Positions 42,842 through 46,570 of a stretch of 46,570 bases of DNA are shown piece by piece. The stretch is from Chromera velia (taxonomy: Eukaryota; Sar; Chromeraceae). The first letter of the stretch is position 1, and each line of letters begins with the position of its first letter. The translations under genes and the position numbers were made by a program. The notes under the pieces were generated by a model. That model was not told where the DNA came from, did not search any database, and saw only the letters and a list, made by a program, of their open reading frames with translations. The DNA is taken from contig JAHBMJ010000082.1 in NCBI GenBank assembly GCA_018398765.1, positions 11,001 through 57,570 of the forward strand. The letters are read 5' to 3'.

Positions 42842-44075
42842 GATTGATTGATCGATTGATTGATATCTTCCACCCTAGAGCCTTCCCGCTATGTCTATCT
42901 GTCGCCAGAGCTAGCAGGGTGGGGCGTTCCCCAACCTAAGCTGAGGTATCAGACCCCGCCCTCAGGGCCCGCCAGAGTCTGTTGCCCTGGCCGCTGCTGC
43001 ATGATTGTTCGTTGTTCGAGCCACGGCTCTGGATCCGTGTTGGCTTTCCGGCCTGAAAATCGATCTGAAACGGTATGCGATTTAGGCTTCCTCGCTCTTC
43101 TTGTTCACTTTATTAATCTTATTCTGCGGCTCCCTCCTTCTCCACCTTAACGCTCCTTCGGTCGTCTTTAAGTTATCAATCGTCTCCTCATATTCTTTTG
43201 TTAGTCTCTCGATCGCCCACTGCTTTCCGGTGATTCCTGCATGTCTGGCCGCCAGAGCGTCTCCCTCTATGTATCCGTACCATCCTAGACACTCCTCAAA
43301 CACCCTCCGTCTGAATGACGCCCATCCCAAAAACTCATCCACTACGGCATGAGATTCATTCAACAGAAAGCAAAAAAGCGTCGAGTTGTCTCTTTTCCCC
43401 TCTTCTCTATTGAGCCCTTCTCTTTCTGTGGCTGCTTTTCTGGCTCTTTCTTCCATCTTGCTGTCCTATTTCTCTTCTATCTTCCTGAACATCTTTGCTC
43501 TCTCTCTGTTAAAAACAGGACATTCTATCACCAGATGGATTTCATCTTCCACCACCTCGATTCCCAACTACCCTCGACAGAACTGGCACGTCTTTTTCTG
43601 TAACGGCACCTTCTTTCCTCCCCTTACCAGAATTTTTCTCTGAGTTGCAGCTACAGCCCTGTCTCCCACCCTGCATGCTGCTCTCCTCCTGTGTTCTGAT
43701 TGCGGCGCCACTCTCGTATAGCAAAAAGGGGCTCTTCTTATTGAATTTCTCTCTCTGTCTATTTTGATTGTCGAGCCAACCTTTCTACCTGCTCTGTCTT
43801 CAAACAAAGAAAGGTGGAGACGGTTTCTGTTTGAAACCTTTCTGTGCATGTCAGCCATTATCACTCCTATTGGTTCTACCTTCTCCTAACTGCTCTTCTC
43901 TCTTATGTTTCTTTCTATTCTATGTGCAAACGCCTCTCTCTTTTTCTCGTTTAGCTCATTTTTTGTTCTCTTCAGCAGCCATCTCTCTACCCCGTCCACT
44001 CTCTCGTTAACTACCTGTATTCCTCTCTGCCCTGCGCTTCTTTTTAGTCTTTCTTTTGCAAAAGGGTGCATTGAC
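42842..44075 (-). mobile_element. 5'-truncated, decayed non-LTR retrotransposon (LINE) 3' end
   Basis: Read on the minus strand, fragments around 44071-43886, 43864-43568 and 43560-43082 form one broken protein frame. It contains CQFCRG, then an in-frame stop, then EDEIHLVIECPVFNRERAKMF and a C-terminal Lys/Glu/Arg-rich tail ending NKINKVNKKSEEA (stop at 43082). The CxxC...HxxxxC arrangement is the zinc-finger-like motif that ends the reverse-transcriptase ORF of many LINEs. A 3' UTR of about 200 bases and an ATCA-type tail (42842-42862) follow. In-frame stops and frame changes mark it as dead; the reverse transcriptase core is missing. Confidence 0.7.
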
Positions 44076-44093
44076 TATTTGCTAGTAGGGATA

Positions 44094-44190
44094 GCTATCA
44101 TATCGATATCGTATCGTATTGTATCGGTATCGGTATCGAAGTATCGACTATCGGTTCTTTCTCGAACGGCCGAGTATCGGTTAGTATCGG
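44094..44190. repeat. GTATCG hexanucleotide array
   Basis: GTATCG, GTATCGG and GATATC words recur about ten times. The array abuts the 5' truncation point of the LINE fragment. Confidence 0.85.
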
Positions 44191-45290
44191 CCTGCTTAGA
44201 GCTTGTAAAGGACTAGCTGGGTTAATATGTGGCAAGGCGCACGCCGGGCCGGGCCTCAAGACCGGGCGCGGCCTGGCCTAGTAACAACGTATACTATCCC
44301 CAACCGGCTCCATGTATGAATGAATGCGGAACCGGCTCCGAGTCCAACGTACACTGAATTCAGCCTCAGCAGCCAGAACAGCCCGACTTGGCTTCAAGAC
44401 AAGACTACATGTACACTGCATCTGATCTAACAGAGCTTCATCATTTCCGTTTTCTGAATAAAACCGCTTCTGGACAATCAAAGCATCATAACAGCCAGAA
44501 GGGGAAAAATCAAGCTAAAGTGTGGGCATATTATAAACATCAGGCGGATAGAAATTTTGTCTCTTCAGTATACAGAGTTGTTTGACCCGTTGTTGCCCTG
44601 TCGGAGTTAGCTCACTGGCCAACATCCAAACAGCTCAAGGACAGTAATCTTAAGAACCGTCTTTCTACAGTGTTGTCTCTTCTTTTTGTGCCGTCTTGGA
44701 GCTTGAGGAGTGACCGGATCGACCAGGATGTCAACATGGGCGAACTAAAATTCGGAAAGATCAGTCACGACTAAGGTCACTGTCATTCGGTGACATGTAT
44801 ACTTTGTCATTGAAGCTTGCTACTTTACTTGATGTTCAACCACTGAACATACCTCTGATGAGCTTATCTTTTACAAAATCTTGCCACTTGGCGACTCGCT
44901 GCTCGTTTTTCGACGTTGACCTAGCTTCCAGCAACGGTTCGGTCTTCACACCCTTTGAATCACAAAACACATATCAGGACCGTCTATCTGTTTCCCTGTG
45001 AGAACCTTTGTAGTCCAACGTGTTTGTCTTGGTCTCTTTCATGCTTTCACTTATGCATAAGGAACTCCTAATACCGCAAGCAATGCTGTTTTCGTTTTTC
45101 TGGAACTGGATTTGCCCTCCCTGAAATGACCGATGAGTTTGTTACTTGTGCCCGCTCCGCAGAGGAAGGAGAGGGCTTCCCCAAAGTCTAGAAAGCTAAG
45201 GAGTGTCCCACCATGGATGTATTCCGCCAAATTGTTGTAGCTCTGAAGTCTCAGCTAGCTGTTTTGCGTATTGATTAATTTTCATGGAGA
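44191..45290. other. No gene recognised
   Basis: About 1.1 kb between the two LINE fragments. Open frames are at most 68 codons and show no family motif. A GC-rich patch (GGGCCGGGCC...GGCCTGGCC) stands at about 44247-44278. Confidence 0.5.
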
Positions 45291-45300
45291 CGCACACACA

Positions 45301-46570
45301 TGATGATGATGATGATGATTGAGGGTTAAATCCTAGATTTAGTGACGCCAAATCCTAAGCCACTAGCAAGGCTTTGAGGACAACCCAGAGCACACATTTA
45401 TGGGGGGGGGGGATGAGGAAGCCTGCATGCTAATCGGATCGATTCGCCTCAACTTGCCTTATTGACAGAATGGACCTTCTTGAGACAGTCGGTTATAGCT
45501 TTGGAACCGCTTCTAGGCAGAATTGTGCACAACAGCAACACCATATCCTTCATTTTTTTCTTATTATCAGAAGTATCCCTCCCAGTTGTACCTGCAACGC
45601 GTTGTGCGATCTGTATTCTTATGTTAATGGGTGCTTTCTGCTTCACAATTTCGTACAGTTCTTTCAGCCTGTTCCGTTCCCTTTCTGTGTCCTTACATTC
45701 CGTCAGAACATGAACCTCATCTTTGATCACANCGAGGGGGACAAACATTTATCGCACAGCCGTTCCGGTTGGGTTCTATCTATATCCCCCCCTGTGAGAG
45801 CCCTGAAAAGCGTACGGAAGCCTGCGGAGGACTGCAACAGACTCTTTGGCAGAGGTTCAACACTGCACTCTATCATTTCACTTCTCGGACGCCATTTCCT
45901 TTCACTCAGAAGGTGCATGGCCAAACGCTGTCTGGACGGATTCTCTGATTGGAAAGGGGAGAGATTCGCAAGGTGGGGAAAAATTCCGTCTCTGTCTCTA
46001 ACGTTTCTAGTTTCTTCTTTCAACCAGTCGGACAGCCAGGCACCCTCTACGATCTTTTTTGCCGCCCTTTTCCTTCTGCCCTTGCCCTTCCCTTTAAACT
46101 TGTCCCCCACCGTGCTTGGCAATGGAGGCCACAAAAGGGAGCAATCTAATGGAACGGCCAGCCATTTTACTGTCTTAACGAAGGGTTCACATGAGCCAGC
46201 CAAGCACTCATTCCACACTGCCCGGGGTAGAGCACGGTCGATCGATTTGATGCATTGGATGAAGCCCCCACTCAACTTACCAAGTAGAGAACTGAATGGC
46301 TCGAGAGAGAGAGAGAGAAGGGAAGGCGAAACAAAGGAGTGATGGGAGAGACCAAAACAACATCGAACAAAACGTAACTGTAATGCATCGAGGCAGGCAA
46401 CATCTGTCTTTCTCAGCGGGATCGTTTCCAGTCCATACAGCGCGACTGGCAGCCAGAGGGCCTTGAACAAAGTAATTTTAGAAAAGGGAGAAACAAAGCC
46501 CAGAGAAGAGAGAGTACCAAACACCGCCCCCAAAGCCTTCTCTGCCGCCTCAATGCGGGCTTCGACTGTC
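45301..46570 (-). mobile_element. Non-LTR retrotransposon (LINE) 3' part, continues beyond the window
   Basis: The minus-strand frame is open from the window edge through 45733 and contains the region after the reverse transcriptase palm (ALWLPVALYGLETIPLRKTD, then LDALQLRFVRCCFGLSH). It ends in a CDKC...HVLTEC zinc-finger-like motif, the usual end of LINE ORF2. An ambiguous base at 45732 sits exactly where the frame seems to change between CDKC and VIKDEVHVLTEC, so the shift is probably a base-calling problem. The C-terminal part runs to a stop at 45449. The element ends at an ATC-type tail (GAT repeat on the plus strand, about 45301-45320). It is not the same subfamily as the element at 42.8 kb, judging by the different C-terminal sequence and tail. 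Confidence 0.82.

Noticed and set aside
44278-44585. Small ORFs of 65-67 codons on both strands
   Set aside because: Short, overlapping in antisense, no recognisable motif or splice context.

Overview
This is a piece of eukaryotic nuclear genome. Every recognisable conserved gene is cut by GT-AG spliceosomal introns, many exons are only 27 to 150 bases long, and most acceptors read TGCAG. Introns and spacers are full of microsatellites such as GAAA, CAGA, CAAA, GT and CT. The families present (RING/TRAF-type zinc finger/MATH proteins, LRR proteins, a PPR protein, non-LTR retrotransposons), the gene structure and TGCATGCA motifs suggest a chromerid alveolate, Chromera velia or a relative. That placement is inference, not proof. 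I built all exon models by hand from splice signals, reading frame and remembered family motifs; no search was run.

Layout, left to right. At 195-4274 (minus) is a Sec14/CRAL-TRIO lipid-transfer gene whose 3' end runs off the window, with introns filled by satellite DNA. At 5824-10663 (plus) is a six-exon leucine-rich-repeat gene with an acidic tail. At 11628-14887 (minus) is a complete seven-exon ARL5-type small GTPase. From about 14.9 to 19.6 kb lies a gene-poor stretch with GC-rich hairpins, CG palindromes and pyrimidine/TG tracts. At 19668-19737 is a detached copy of the last exon of the tRNA methyltransferase gene found further right. At 20520-22333 (minus) is a RING-TRAF-MATH gene. At 23225-32687 (minus) is a large TRMT2A-like tRNA (uracil-5-)-methyltransferase with an N-terminal RRM and at least 18 exons. 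At 33361-36432 (plus) is a PPR-like, probably organellar, gene. At 37384-37893 is an unknown ORF. At 38416-40203 (minus) is a second RING-TRAF-MATH gene with an apparent frameshift. At 40658-41428 (plus) is a membrane protein carrying one C2H2 zinc finger. The right end (about 42.3-46.57 kb) holds two minus-strand non-LTR retrotransposon 3' ends and a tiny fragment of one of them.

The genes do not form a pathway. They are ordinary neighbours: divergent pairs at 4.3/5.8, 32.7/33.4 and 40.2/40.7 kb probably share promoters, and 10.7/11.6 kb is a convergent pair. The two TRAF-like genes are paralogues about 18 kb apart. The most unusual items are the duplicated methyltransferase terminal exon, the shared unusual RING spacing, the membrane-anchored zinc finger, a perfect 27-bp intronic inverted repeat, clustered GC hairpins, and a splice-donor set that often has C at +3 (GTCNGT).
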